This document shows positions 17,402 to 26,066 of a stretch of DNA of 64,000 bases, in pieces; the stretch's first letter is position 1, and the number at the start of each line of letters is the position of its first letter. The position numbers and the translations under genes are program-made. Source of the DNA: Lentisphaerae bacterium ADurb.Bin242 (lineage in GTDB: Bacteria > Verrucomicrobiota > Lentisphaeria > Victivallales > UBA1829); contig MWCA01000001.1 of assembly GCA_002069785.1 (NCBI GenBank), forward strand, positions 62,001 through 126,000, in the 5' to 3' direction. The notes below the pieces were generated by a model. It was given only the letters and a program-made list of their open reading frames with translations, had not been told where the DNA came from and made no database searches.

Positions 17402-18960
17402 GATGCCACCTTCTCATACCATGCCTTACGGACCTTTCCGACGGCCCGCATCAGGTATTTCTTCTGGGTTTCCAGCGGGATGAGACGGAGCCCCGGCAGC
17501 AGAACCGCCAGGAACAGCAGCGGCCCGAGGATCCCTTTGACGATCAATCCCGCCCAGTGATTGACAAACAGGGCTTCGCCGCTCCAGAGCATCCACAGCG
17601 CGCCTCCCATCAGCGCCAGCGTGACGGACACGGTTTTCAGGCAGATCGGAAAGACGCTCGGCAGATGGTAGTGATGTTGAATGAACAGGGAGAACCAGCA
17701 GCCCGCGAAAATCCAGCTCACCGCCGCGGACAGCAGGATTCCCCAGCCGCCCATCGGACGGGTCAGCCAGAGCAGAAGGATGTTCAGCACCAGATTCAGG
17801 AGAAGATAGGCCGTCTCGAAGTGGTTCTTGCCGTCTCCCTGGCAGACGGCCACGCCCTGTCCGGTGACGATCAGGGCGATCATATACTGAAGCAGCAGGA
17901 TGAAGATCATCGGAAGCAGGATTTTCAGATTCGGGGAGTTGAGCCAGAGACTCAGGAAATCGCTCCCGACCGACGTGATCCCGGCGCAGACCAGCCCGCT
18001 GACCACGGCCGCCGCCACCACCATGTCGCGATAGATCACGAACAAGGCGCCCTGTTCCCTTTTGAGCCGGTTGACGAACGCAATCATCGGCACCATGAAA
18101 AAGCTGTTCACTTCCAGCAGCAGAGCCCCGATTTTCGTGGCGACCGTATAGTATCCCGCCCATTCGAAGGAGACCTGATTCCCCAGCGCGATGCAGGTGA
18201 ACTGGGTCCGCACGGCGGCGGTTACCCTTCCGACCAGGCTGCAAATCGTATAGCCGGTCATTTCCTTCAGTTCGCACAGGCGCGGAAAGACGGGATGGAA
18301 AAACCGGATTCCCATCTTCTTCCATGTCAGGTAGCAGAGAGCCGCGGAAAAGCAGAGATAATTCACCGCAAAGCCGAGCGGGAGACTGAGCATCCCCAGG
18401 CCGCAGACCAGCAGAATGAAAATCGCCGCGTTGCCGATCAGGGCGGAAAAACTCCGCACATTCGAGACCACCCCGGAGTGGTTCTGTCCCGAAAGCATCG
18501 CGCCCGCAATCTCGCTGTACCCGGAAAACAGAACCAGCAGAATGCTTCCTCCCAGACAAATGCGGTTGACCTGCGAGACCTCCAATCCGAACTTGTCCAG
18601 GAGCAGATCGAGCAGCAGCAGCGCCGCGGCGCCGCACAGCAGAAACTGAATGGCGGCGAAAAACACCCCCACTCCCGCCTTGCGCCGGAGCCGGCTGACG
18701 AATTCCTCATTTGAAATTTTTTCTCCCTCCACGGTGGAACTCTGCCAGAGCATGGTCGAGGAAAGGGCAAGGTTCAGCACCGAAAAGAAAGTCGCCCCCG
18801 CCCAGATGGCTCCCCAATATCCATATCCCTCGATGCCGAGCTTCCGGATATTCATGGGAACGATCAGCAGGGAAGAGATCGTCCCGATGAAGCGTCCCGC
18901 GACAATCAGGCCGCTGTTGATGAAAATCTTCTTGCGGACTTCGGAAATCGAAATACTCAT
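17398..18960 (-). CDS. wzx: Lipid-linked oligosaccharide flippase (Wzx-like)
   Basis: 520 residues with about fourteen hydrophobic helices, typical of the polysaccharide-biosynthesis (MATE/MOP-related) flippases. The N-terminus KKIFINSGLIVAGRFIGTISSLLIVPMN and GYWGAIWAGATFFSVLNLA match the first two helices of that family. It would move undecaprenyl-PP-linked repeat units across the inner membrane for Wzy. It is the first gene of the operon. ATG at 18960 is the only sensible start. No clear sigma70 promoter was found in the sequence upstream, so the operon promoter is not located. Confidence 0.88.
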   Translation of the reverse strand: MSISISEVRKKIFINSGLIVAGRFIGTISSLLIVPMNIRKLGIEGYGYWGAIWAGATFFSVLNLALSSTMLWQSSTVEGEKISNEEFVSRLRRKAGVGVFFAAIQFLLCGAAALLLLDLLLDKFGLEVSQVNRICLGGSILLVLFSGYSEIAGAMLSGQNHSGVVSNVRSFSALIGNAAIFILLVCGLGMLSLPLGFAVNYLCFSAALCYLTWKKMGIRFFHPVFPRLCELKEMTGYTICSLVGRVTAAVRTQFTCIALGNQVSFEWAGYYTVATKIGALLLEVNSFFMVPMIAFVNRLKREQGALFVIYRDMVVAAAVVSGLVCAGITSVGSDFLSLWLNSPNLKILLPMIFILLLQYMIALIVTGQGVAVCQGDGKNHFETAYLLLNLVLNILLLWLTRPMGGWGILLSAAVSWIFAGCWFSLFIQHHYHLPSVFPICLKTVSVTLALMGGALWMLWSGEALFVNHWAGLIVKGILGPLLFLAVLLPGLRLIPLETQKKYLMRAVGKVRKAWYEKVAS

Positions 18961-19298
18961 AAACTCGCCAATCTCGCCGTTTCAGTTTGCTTTGCAGCCG
19001 GTTCCGCGGTTCCTTGAATCACGCCGGACGGGAATCCGGCAGTATCGTGTCCCATGGCGGCCGCCCGCATGAAAGGAGAAACAATTCCTCTACCCTTCGG
19101 CTCATGGGACAAAATGCTTCAAGATGTTCCGTCATGCGCCGACAGAACTTCCTGGAGCCCATCGCCTTCCGCATTGCTCCCGACCCGTCCGCAGCCGGCT
19201 CCGGAAACCATTTTCCGGGTAACGCGAAGCGGTGAACTTTAGACATTTTCCAAAGTCCACCAGGCTTTCAAAGATTTTCTCAGAACATCAAACAAAAA

Positions 19299-19334
19299 AC
19301 CGCCAATTCCAATAGCGGATTGAAATTCGCGGTT
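19299..19334. repeat. Imperfect inverted repeat (hairpin)
   Basis: AACCGCCAATT at 19299-19309 faces AATTCGCGGTT at 19324-19334, eleven-base arms with one mismatch and a 14-base loop. No clear T-run follows on either strand, so it is not a standard terminator. It may be an RNA structure in the leader of the polysaccharide operon. Confidence 0.45.
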
Positions 19335-19925
19335 GAACTTTATTCTTTTCCGTCTTTCCAAATGAAAACGGAACGATACGCCCGAAACAAGGCTCTTCTG
19401 TGCGCTCCGTTCCATACAGCATATGCGAATTTCCCGTTCACTTGGGGGATCCGGCAGAATGTTTCAGTGACCTGTCGGAATCGGAAAAGGACAACCTCCT
19501 CCTCCTCGAGGCGGCTGTTTCTGACAACGCCAAATATCCGGTCCGCATGATTCCCCTCATTTGGTATAGGACCCAATCCTGTATTTCCAGAAAAACAGAG
19601 TCTGCGCAACGTTCAATACATCCTGTCTTTAATATAATTCCATTCCGGGCGGAATTCAAATTCAAAAAGCAAAGCCTGAATGAAAAATTTATTAACATTC
19701 TGCTTTTGAAAGTGCGAGGATGGAAAAACGTGTTCCGGGGTTGCGGGAGAAAGCCGGACATTCCTTGCCGGAAGGTCTCAAATACAGGCCGCGCAAGAAG
19801 AAACGGAAGCCAGCATTCATTTTATCGCATTCCATGATGTCTGAATCTCGAATATGGGAAGGCATTTTTTGATGTGGCATGGCGGAATGAATACGCGTAA
19901 GATTGATTTGAACATGATATTTTCT

Positions 19926-19946
19926 TGAGAAGGGACTTGCTTCTCA
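19926..19946. repeat. Short inverted repeat upstream of rhuM
   Basis: TGAGAAG (19926-19932) and CTTCTCA (19940-19946) form perfect seven-base arms around a seven-base spacer, 70 bases before the rhuM start. It could be an operator or a weak hairpin; the following bases TTCCTTTT are only a loose T-run. Confidence 0.4.
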
Positions 19947-20015
19947 TTCCTTTTGACGGTAAGTTACTGTATTATATGAAAACAGGAGCCCGGAAATTCG
20001 GGGGGAATAAAAGTC

Positions 20016-21044
20016 ATGGAGAGTCAACTGCCGCAAAAGAGCCAGTTTTTGATTTATCAGGCCGAAGACGGAAAAATCAAGCTTGATGTCCGTTTTGATA
20101 GTGGCACAGTCTGGCTTTCGCAACAGCTCATGGCTGATTTGTTTCAGACAACCAAGCAAAATATCAGTTTGCATATTCAAAATGTATTTGATGAAAATGA
20201 ACTGAGCAAGGAAGCAACTGTCAAGGAATACTTGACGGTTCGCCAAGAGGGAACTCGACAGGTCCAAAGAAGCATTGAGTTCTATAACCTCGATATGATT
20301 ATTTCAGTTGGATACCGAATAAAGTCCAAAACCGCTGCCCAGTTTCGGATTTGGGCGACCCAACGTCTGAGCGAATTTATCCGCAAAGGTTTTGTGCTGG
20401 ACGATGAGCGGTTGAAAAATCCCGATTTGCCATTTGATTATTTTGACGAACTCCTCCAGCGAATTCAGGATATTCGCACTTCGGAAAAACGTTTCTACCA
20501 GAAAATCACTGATATTTATGCTACCAGTATTGATTATGACCCCACAGATGAAATCAGTCTGAATTTCTTTAAAACTGTTCAGAATAAAATGCATTGGGCC
20601 ATCACCGGCCAAACAGCGGCTGAAATCATTGCATCCAGAGCCAATCATCAATTACCGAATATGGGCTTGACTTCTTTTCGGGGAAGCAAAGTTCGTAAAT
20701 CTGACATCGGTATTGCAAAGAACTATCTTACAGAACAGGAAATTTCCGCCTTGAACAATTTGACTGAACAGTATCTTATTTTTGCTGAAGGCCAGGCAAT
20801 GCAGCGAATTCCCATGCATATGGCGGACTGGGTCAAAAAACTGGATGCATTTATTTCTATCAACAATCGTCAAATTCTTGATAATGCCGGAAAAATTTCT
20901 CATGAATTAGCACTGGAAACCGCTCACAAAGAATACGATGTCTTCAATATAAATCGCATTGCCGCTGCATCGAAATTGCCCGGAGATTTTGAGAAAGCGA
21001 TTGAAAAACTGCCACCCCCGCATAAGAAAAAGCTCAAAGAATAA
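20016..21044 (+). CDS. rhuM: RhuM-family protein
   Basis: 342 residues matching the RhuM family, named from a Salmonella pathogenicity-island gene. Recognisable are FLIYQAEDGKIKLDVRF, TVWLSQQLMADLFQTTKQNIS (helix-turn-helix-like, as in KilA-N/phage antirepressor-type proteins), NLDMIISVGYRIKSKTAAQFRIWA and the DYDP segment. The biochemical role is unknown; relatives commonly sit on mobile islands and beside restriction or toxin-type genes. A GGGGGAAT ribosome site precedes ATG 20016. The gene is visibly more AT-rich than its neighbours and lies beside the 3' end of a tRNA gene, both suggesting horizontal arrival. Full length, no frameshift seen. Confidence 0.93.
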   Translation: MESQLPQKSQFLIYQAEDGKIKLDVRFDSGTVWLSQQLMADLFQTTKQNISLHIQNVFDENELSKEATVKEYLTVRQEGTRQVQRSIEFYNLDMIISVGYRIKSKTAAQFRIWATQRLSEFIRKGFVLDDERLKNPDLPFDYFDELLQRIQDIRTSEKRFYQKITDIYATSIDYDPTDEISLNFFKTVQNKMHWAITGQTAAEIIASRANHQLPNMGLTSFRGSKVRKSDIGIAKNYLTEQEISALNNLTEQYLIFAEGQAMQRIPMHMADWVKKLDAFISINNRQILDNAGKISHELALETAHKEYDVFNINRIAAASKLPGDFEKAIEKLPPPHKKKLKE

Positions 21045-21246
21045 ATGATGCATGTGCTCGGCAGCGTTGCTTGATTCAATACTCGATTCAGAAATGCCGT
21101 TGTTTTGCAGAGGTTCAGGAACTTTGGCTGGTTGCGCCTTGCCTGTAATCGGTCATCCTCGATAGAACAGCTCCTCCGCGCATGGATTTACGATTTCAAT
21201 GAGAATCACACGGCGAACAAGTCAAGGTGTTTTGTAAAGTGAGAAT

Positions 21247-21322
21247 TGGAGGCGTGGGTGGGAATTGAACCCACACGACACGGTTTTGCAAACCGCTCCC
21301 TTAGCCATTCGAGCACCACGCC
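21247..21322 (-). tRNA. tRNA-Cys (GCA)
   Basis: On the minus strand the acceptor stem GGCGTGG pairs with CCACGCC, followed by discriminator U and an encoded CCA (21247-21249). The anticodon stem GCGGT/ACCGT closes a seven-base loop TTGCAAA with anticodon GCA. The T arm GTGGG-TTCAATT-CCCAC is canonical. U73 and GCA are identity elements of tRNA-Cys. Its 3' end faces rhuM. Confidence 0.96.
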
Positions 21323-21453
21323 TGAGATTACCGGAAATATATCTCCGTTTTCAATGAAAAACAAGTCTTGAATTACTTTTTTTACTTTTTTTCTTGACAT
21401 CCGGCCGTCGGCATGTATTCTTATCAGCTTGTGACGACGAAAGGATTTCATTC

Positions 21454-22353
21454 ATGAAGGATATACTTTACTGCTGCACCATGGTCGACCGTTCCGAAAC
21501 CCCGGACGCCTCTCCGGAGCTGTTGTCGGCTTTCGGTTTTGAACTCAGCACGTGGAAAGAGGAAGAGACCGGGGAGATTCGTCACACTCTCTATTTTCAG
21601 GAGGAAAGGGAGGCGTCCGCCGCCCGCGATCTTCTCATGGCGAAGGCGGAGGAGTTCGCCTCGTTCGGCTGCGTCTTCGACCCGATCGAATGCACCCGGC
21701 TGAAACGCGAGGACTGGGCCGAATCCTGGAAGCTCCACTTCAAGCCGATGGTCGTTTCCGAACGTCTGGCGGTGTCGCCTTCCTGGGAGAAGTTTCAGCC
21801 TCTTCCGGGACAATCCCTCGTCCTTCTGGACCCGGGCATGAGCTTCGGAACCGGACAGCATGCCACCACGAAATTCTGTCTCGTTTCGATCGACCGTTTC
21901 ATTGCGGAACTCAAGGCGAAGGGACAGTCCGGGATCAGCTTGCTGGACGCCGGATCGGGGTCCGGAATTCTGGCGATCGGCGGCAAACTTCTCGGATGCA
22001 CGCGGGTCGACGCCTTCGACATCGATCCCGAAACTCTTCCCGTGGCCCGTGAAAATGCGCGCAAAAACGGAATCCGGGACGAAGACCTTTCCCTGGCGGT
22101 TTCTTCCCTTTCGGACTATTCCCCGGACATCCGTTACGATATTGTGGCGGCCAACATTCTTTCCTCCGCGCTGATCGCCGGAAAAGAGAAACTGCTGTCC
22201 TTTTGTCAACCCGGGACGTTCCTGATTCTCGCCGGAATTCTGGATTCCGAATACGTCCGCGTCAAAGATGCGTTCGAGTCGGACAACTGCCGGGAACTGT
22301 TCAGCGCGAAGGAGAAAGAATGGCGCGGCGGCGCTTTCCGGATCGGCGGATGA
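21454..22353 (+). CDS. prmA: Ribosomal protein L11 methyltransferase
   Basis: 299 residues from ATG 21454, preceded by AAAGGA; a longer frame upstream lacks support. The family motifs are present: EDWAESWKLHFKPMVV in the substrate-recognition region, DPGMSFGTGQHATTKFCL, then the SAM-binding LLDAGSGSGILAIGGKLLG and the NPPF-equivalent loop VAANILSSALI. It trimethylates ribosomal protein L11 in the cytoplasm. It stands alone on the plus strand between tRNA-Cys and the convergent small membrane protein. The N-terminal L11-binding domain is present and the length is normal. Confidence 0.95.
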   Translation: MKDILYCCTMVDRSETPDASPELLSAFGFELSTWKEEETGEIRHTLYFQEEREASAARDLLMAKAEEFASFGCVFDPIECTRLKREDWAESWKLHFKPMVVSERLAVSPSWEKFQPLPGQSLVLLDPGMSFGTGQHATTKFCLVSIDRFIAELKAKGQSGISLLDAGSGSGILAIGGKLLGCTRVDAFDIDPETLPVARENARKNGIRDEDLSLAVSSLSDYSPDIRYDIVAANILSSALIAGKEKLLSFCQPGTFLILAGILDSEYVRVKDAFESDNCRELFSAKEKEWRGGAFRIGG

Positions 22354-22365
22354 GAACGGCGGGGA

Positions 22366-22716
22366 TCATCCCCGGAACATGAAGTAGACCGCGCCGATCA
22401 GGCAGAACCCCGCCCAGAGGAAGTCCAGTTTGAATCCCTCCTTCATGTAGAGGATGGAAAACGGCACGAACACCGACAGGGTGATAACTTCCTGCATGAT
22501 CTTGAGCTGGGCCAGCGAGAGCTGCTGGTATCCGATCCGGTTGGCCGGAACCTGGATCAAGTATTCGAACAGCGCGATCCCCCAGCTTGCCAGCGCCGCG
22601 ATGATCCACGGTTTGGACGACATGTTTTTGAGGTGTCCGTACCAGGCGAAGGTCATGAACAAATTGGAGCAGATCAACAGGAAAACCGTTTTCAGAACTA
22701 CTGTATTCGCATACAT
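22366..22716 (-). CDS. DMT-family small membrane protein (DUF486)
   Basis: 116 residues, four membrane helices. LFMTFAWYGHLK, SWGIALFEYLIQVPANRIGY and LSLAQLKIMQEVITL are the characteristic blocks of the DUF486 (PF04342) family, a small relative of the drug/metabolite transporter superfamily. The substrate is unknown. It converges on prmA with a 12-base gap and has no partner gene, so it is probably transcribed alone. Confidence 0.9.
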   Translation of the reverse strand: MYANTVVLKTVFLLICSNLFMTFAWYGHLKNMSSKPWIIAALASWGIALFEYLIQVPANRIGYQQLSLAQLKIMQEVITLSVFVPFSILYMKEGFKLDFLWAGFCLIGAVYFMFRG

Positions 22717-22810
22717 TCAAACACTCCGTCCGGGGCTTTGGTCTGGCATTCTTCCGGGAATCACAGGCCAATTAATATTGCGTTTTTTTGTTAAAAATCA
22801 AGCTCCCGAC

Positions 22811-22839
22811 TTGAGATAATCGGGAAAATGTGGTAGATT
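22811..22839 (+). promoter_or_regulatory. Predicted sigma70-type promoter of pheA
   Basis: TTGAGA (22811-22816) and TAGATT (22834-22839) are separated by exactly 17 bases, 30 bases before the pheA ATG. It fits a -35/-10 pair, though TAGATT is one or two bases from consensus. Confidence 0.55.
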
Positions 22840-22868
22840 ATGAAGATCAGCATGAATGGAGACAAATC

Positions 22869-23939
22869 ATGGGTTTGGACGAATTGCGAAAGAAAATCGA
22901 TCAGGTGGATGAGAAGATCGTTGAGCTGCTCAACGAGCGCTACGCCACAGTGATGGAGATCGGCAAATACAAGAAAAGCAACATGAAGGCGGTGTATGTG
23001 CCCGAGCGCGAGAAGGTCGTGTTTGAAAAGGTCCGCGCGCTTAACAAGGGGCCGATGGCGGAAGGCACGCTTCAGGCCATCTACCGGGAAATCATGTCCG
23101 GCGCCCTGGCGCTTGAACATCCGCTGAATGTCGCCTACCTCGGGCCGGAGGGGACCTTCACCCATTTTGCCGCCGTCTCCAAGTTCGGACACAGCGTTTC
23201 CTATCTTTCCAAAAGCACGCTCGACGACATCTTTGCGGACGTCCGCAACGGCCGCGCGGACTACGGCTGCGTCCCCGTGGAGAACTCCACCGAGGGCGCG
23301 GTGACGCATACACTTGACATTTTCGTGCAGTCCGACGTAAAAATTTGTGCGGAAATCAATTTGCGCGTTCATCACAGCCTGCTTTCCAATTCGCCGCTCA
23401 AATCCATCCAAAAGCTGTACAGTCATGCGCAGTCCCTCGGACAGTGCCGCAGCTGGATCAGCGAATATCTTCCCGAGGTGGAGGTCCACGAGTGCACCAG
23501 CAACTCCCGCGCGGCTTCGCTGGCTGCCAACGAGCCGCATGCCGCCGCAATCGCAAGCTCTTTCACCGGAGAGCTTTACGGTCTGGACGTCCTGGCGCAG
23601 AACATCGAGGACAATCCGAACAACACCACCCGTTTCCTGGTGATCGGGGATCAGCTCCCCAAGAGGACCGGCAACGACAAGACCTCGATCTGCTTCGCCA
23701 TCAAGGACCGTGTCGGCGTGCTTTTCGACGCCCTTCTGCCGTTCAAGGAGGAAGGGATCACCCTGTCGATGATCGAAAGCCGTCCGTCGCGCCAGCAGAA
23801 CTGGGAATATTACTTCTTCATCGATCTTCTCGGACATATCGAAGATGAGAATGTGGCCCGCGCCCTTAACAAGCTGTATCCGCTCACCCAGGCGATGAAA
23901 GTTCTGGGCAGCTATCCGCGCGGAGACGATGCAAGATGA
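22869..23939 (+). CDS. pheA: Bifunctional chorismate mutase/prephenate dehydratase (P-protein)
   Basis: 356 residues from ATG 22869 behind a GGAGA ribosome site. Residues 1-85 are an AroQ chorismate mutase (LRKKIDQVDEKIVELLNER). Next is the prephenate dehydratase domain with VAYLGPEGTFTH, GCVPVENSTEGAV, SHAQSLGQC and NNTTRFLVIG (the TRF active-site motif). The C-terminal ACT domain contains ALLPFKEEGITLSMIESRPS, the ESRP segment that binds phenylalanine for feedback inhibition. It converts chorismate to phenylpyruvate. Its TGA overlaps the next ATG (ATGA), so it is translationally coupled to an ABC ATPase, an unexpected partner. Confidence 0.96.
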   Translation: MGLDELRKKIDQVDEKIVELLNERYATVMEIGKYKKSNMKAVYVPEREKVVFEKVRALNKGPMAEGTLQAIYREIMSGALALEHPLNVAYLGPEGTFTHFAAVSKFGHSVSYLSKSTLDDIFADVRNGRADYGCVPVENSTEGAVTHTLDIFVQSDVKICAEINLRVHHSLLSNSPLKSIQKLYSHAQSLGQCRSWISEYLPEVEVHECTSNSRAASLAANEPHAAAIASSFTGELYGLDVLAQNIEDNPNNTTRFLVIGDQLPKRTGNDKTSICFAIKDRVGVLFDALLPFKEEGITLSMIESRPSRQQNWEYYFFIDLLGHIEDENVARALNKLYPLTQAMKVLGSYPRGDDAR

Positions 23940-24742
23940 AGGCGGAACCGGCTCCCGCGCTGCTGATCCGGAATGCGACCCTGAAGCTGGAAGGCAACCC
24001 CATTCTCCACGATTTCAACTGGCGCGTCGAGCAAGGCGAACGCTGGTTCATCCTCGGGCCGAACGGCGCCGGAAAAACGACGCTTGTCAAGATGATCCTC
24101 GGCATGGCGTGGCCCCTCTACGGCGCGGAAGTGAGCGTCCTCGGGAACCGCTACGGCGCCTGCGACATTTCCGAAGTCCGCAGGAAAGTCGCCTGGGCCA
24201 GCCCGTTTCTCTCCTCCTGGACCGCCGAAACCAACACCCGCTGGACCACGCTCGATGTGGCTCTCTCGGGATTGGATTCCACCGTCGGTTTCTACCGGAA
24301 GGCCACCAAGGCCGAGGTGGAACTCGCCTATCGCGCGCTGGAACGGATCGGCGCGAAACAGCTGGCCGACCGCTATTTCGACCGCCTTTCCTCCGGGGAA
24401 CAGATCAAGGCGCTGATCGCCCGGGCGCTGATCGGCCACCCCGCGCTGGTGATTCTGGACGAGACCTGCGTCTATCTGGACCTTTGCAGCCGCGAGGCGC
24501 TCCTGGGGGCGATCGACGATCTGGCCAACGGGCCGGATTCCCCCACTATGATTTTCATCACCCAGCGGATCGAGGAGATCACAGCTTCCTTCACCAAGGG
24601 GCTCATCCTCGGTGAAGGGAGGATTCAGAGCATGGGGTCCCGCGCCGAAGTGCTGACCGCCGACAACCTCAGCCGCACCTTCGGTATCCGGATTCGTCTT
24701 CACAAACGCCCCGACGGCCGCTTCTGGCCGGTCCCCGAATGA
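23936..24742 (+). CDS. Soluble ABC-type ATPase with altered H-loop
   Basis: 268 residues, one nucleotide-binding domain and no membrane helix. Walker A is GPNGAGKTT (41-49), signature LSSGEQ (151-156), Walker B LVILDE (171-176). The residue at the H-loop position, normally His, is Gln in FITQRIEEI (Gln210). The sequence resembles the ModF/YlmA-like group of stand-alone ATPases. No permease or binding protein is adjacent. It overlaps pheA by four bases and the methyltransferase by four bases. Its role is not known; it could pair with a distant permease or act as a non-transport ATPase. Unusual signature and H-loop residues may lower or alter ATPase activity. Confidence 0.88.
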   Translation: MKAEPAPALLIRNATLKLEGNPILHDFNWRVEQGERWFILGPNGAGKTTLVKMILGMAWPLYGAEVSVLGNRYGACDISEVRRKVAWASPFLSSWTAETNTRWTTLDVALSGLDSTVGFYRKATKAEVELAYRALERIGAKQLADRYFDRLSSGEQIKALIARALIGHPALVILDETCVYLDLCSREALLGAIDDLANGPDSPTMIFITQRIEEITASFTKGLILGEGRIQSMGSRAEVLTADNLSRTFGIRIRLHKRPDGRFWPVPE

Positions 24743-25926
24743 AAGACGAACTCCGGAAATTCCGCGGGTTCGGGAAGGAAACGGTCTGCACGAAGACCGT
24801 TTGCCCCGAATGCGGCATTTCCGTCGAAACCTTCGTCAACGAATTCTGGACCGCGCGCCAGCGGGATGCCCATTCCCTGCATGAAATTTCCTATCGCGCC
24901 TGCTTCAAGCCGCAGCTTCCCCGTTTCTTCATCGAACGGCTGACTTCGCCCGGGGAGACGGTCTACGATCCCTTCATGGGCCGCGGCACCTCGCTTCTCG
25001 AAGCCGCCCTCCTCGGACGCGTCCCCTTCGGCTGCGACGCCAATCCGCTGTGCTCCATGCTGATCGAACCGCGCCTGGAGCCGCCCGCTCCGGAGGAAAT
25101 CGAAGGGCGCCTGAAGCGGATCGATCTCCATTTTGAAGGTCCTCTGCCGGAAGACCTTCTCGTGTTCTACCATCCCGACACGCTCCGGGAGCTCTGCGCG
25201 CTGCGGAACTATTTCGCCTCCGGAAAACTTTCCCCCGCCGACCACTGGATCCGGATGGTCGCGCTCAACCGTCTGACGGGGCACTCCAAAGGATTCTTTT
25301 CGGTCTATACCCTGCCGCCGAACCAGGCGGTGTCGGTCGAATCCCAGCGGAAGATCAACCGGAAACGCCAACAGGTTCCCGAATACAAGGACGTGCGCAG
25401 CCTGATTCTGCACAAAACCCGTTCCCTGCTGGCCGACTGTGCCGGACACTCTCCGTTTTTTCTCGGGAAGGTTCGGCTTTTCACGGCGTCATCCGCCCAT
25501 ACCCCCGGAATCGGGGATGCTTCCGTTTCCCTTGCGGTGACCTCGCCGCCGTTTCTGGACGTGGTCGATTATGAAACGGACAACTGGCTGCGGAACTGGT
25601 TTGCCTCGGTCGATCCCTCCCGGGTGAACATCACGATGGAACGGACGCCCGAAGGATGGTCCCGCGCCATGGAAGAGGTGTTCCGCGAACTTTACCGGGT
25701 ATTGAAGCCCGGCGGACACCTTGCCTTCGAGGTCGGAGAGGTGAACAAGGGGAAGCTGCGGATGGAGGAGCTGGTTCTTCCCTGCGGGATTCGGAGCGGT
25801 TTCACCCCGGTCCTGATCCTGATCAACGCGCAGGAGTTCACCAAGACCGCGAACTGCTGGGGAGTCGCCAACAACGAAAAAGGCACCAACACCAACCGCA
25901 TCGTCCTCTTCCGGAAGAGCTTATAA
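24739..25926 (+). CDS. Orphan DNA methyltransferase (N4/N6 amino-type)
   Basis: 395 residues. A cysteine cluster lies at the N-terminus (Cys17, Cys22, Cys25). The SAM-binding motif DPFMGRGTS is at 77-85 and the catalytic motif TSPPF at 268-272, followed by LYRVLKPGGHLAFEVGEV (motifs V-VI). SPPF/Y motifs are typical of cytosine-N4 or adenine-N6 methyltransferases. The order, with the FxGxG motif first and SPP motif later, differs from the usual beta class. No restriction endonuclase is nearby, so it is an orphan. It might methylate RNA instead; sequence alone does not settle this. It starts inside the ABC ATPase stop (ATGA). Confidence 0.85.
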   Translation: MKDELRKFRGFGKETVCTKTVCPECGISVETFVNEFWTARQRDAHSLHEISYRACFKPQLPRFFIERLTSPGETVYDPFMGRGTSLLEAALLGRVPFGCDANPLCSMLIEPRLEPPAPEEIEGRLKRIDLHFEGPLPEDLLVFYHPDTLRELCALRNYFASGKLSPADHWIRMVALNRLTGHSKGFFSVYTLPPNQAVSVESQRKINRKRQQVPEYKDVRSLILHKTRSLLADCAGHSPFFLGKVRLFTASSAHTPGIGDASVSLAVTSPPFLDVVDYETDNWLRNWFASVDPSRVNITMERTPEGWSRAMEEVFRELYRVLKPGGHLAFEVGEVNKGKLRMEELVLPCGIRSGFTPVLILINAQEFTKTANCWGVANNEKGTNTNRIVLFRKSL

Positions 25927-26014
25927 ATATCGGCGTTCGCATCTGGATTTTCCGGAAAATGAATCGGTCCGTATTTTTTTTTCAAAAATTCCTTTCCGAA
26001 TGTGCCATGACTGA

Positions 26015-26037
26015 ATATAGCTCATGATATAGCTCAT
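26015..26037 (+). repeat. Tandem direct repeat, candidate GntR operator
   Basis: ATATAGCTCAT occurs at 26015-26025 and again at 26027-26037, a 12-base period that would not put both copies on exactly the same helix face. It is 30 bases upstream of the predicted promoter of the GntR-type regulator gene. An operator role is an inference from position. Confidence 0.45.
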
Positions 26038-26066
26038 AAATTTCATTTTAAATGATAATTATTCCA

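Larger units (their letters stand above)
18961..20015. other. Kilobase without a supported gene
   Basis: No reading frame here has a convincing family, ribosome site or codon pattern. The first half is GC-rich, the second becomes AT-rich toward rhuM. It should contain the promoter and any long leader of the minus-strand polysaccharide operon and the promoter of rhuM. Visible structures are an imperfect inverted repeat at 19299-19334 and a short inverted repeat at 19926-19946, listed separately. It could be decayed coding sequence. Confidence 0.6.

Noticed and set aside
19019..19246. Small minus-strand frame of 75 codons in the gap before rhuM
   Set aside because: No ribosome site, no recognisable domain, overlapping frames equally open.
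25947..25982. Palindrome ATTTTCCGGAAAAT followed by nine T after the methyltransferase gene
   Set aside because: The T-run starts 13 bases after the palindrome and the alternative stem is only four pairs; too weak to call a terminator.
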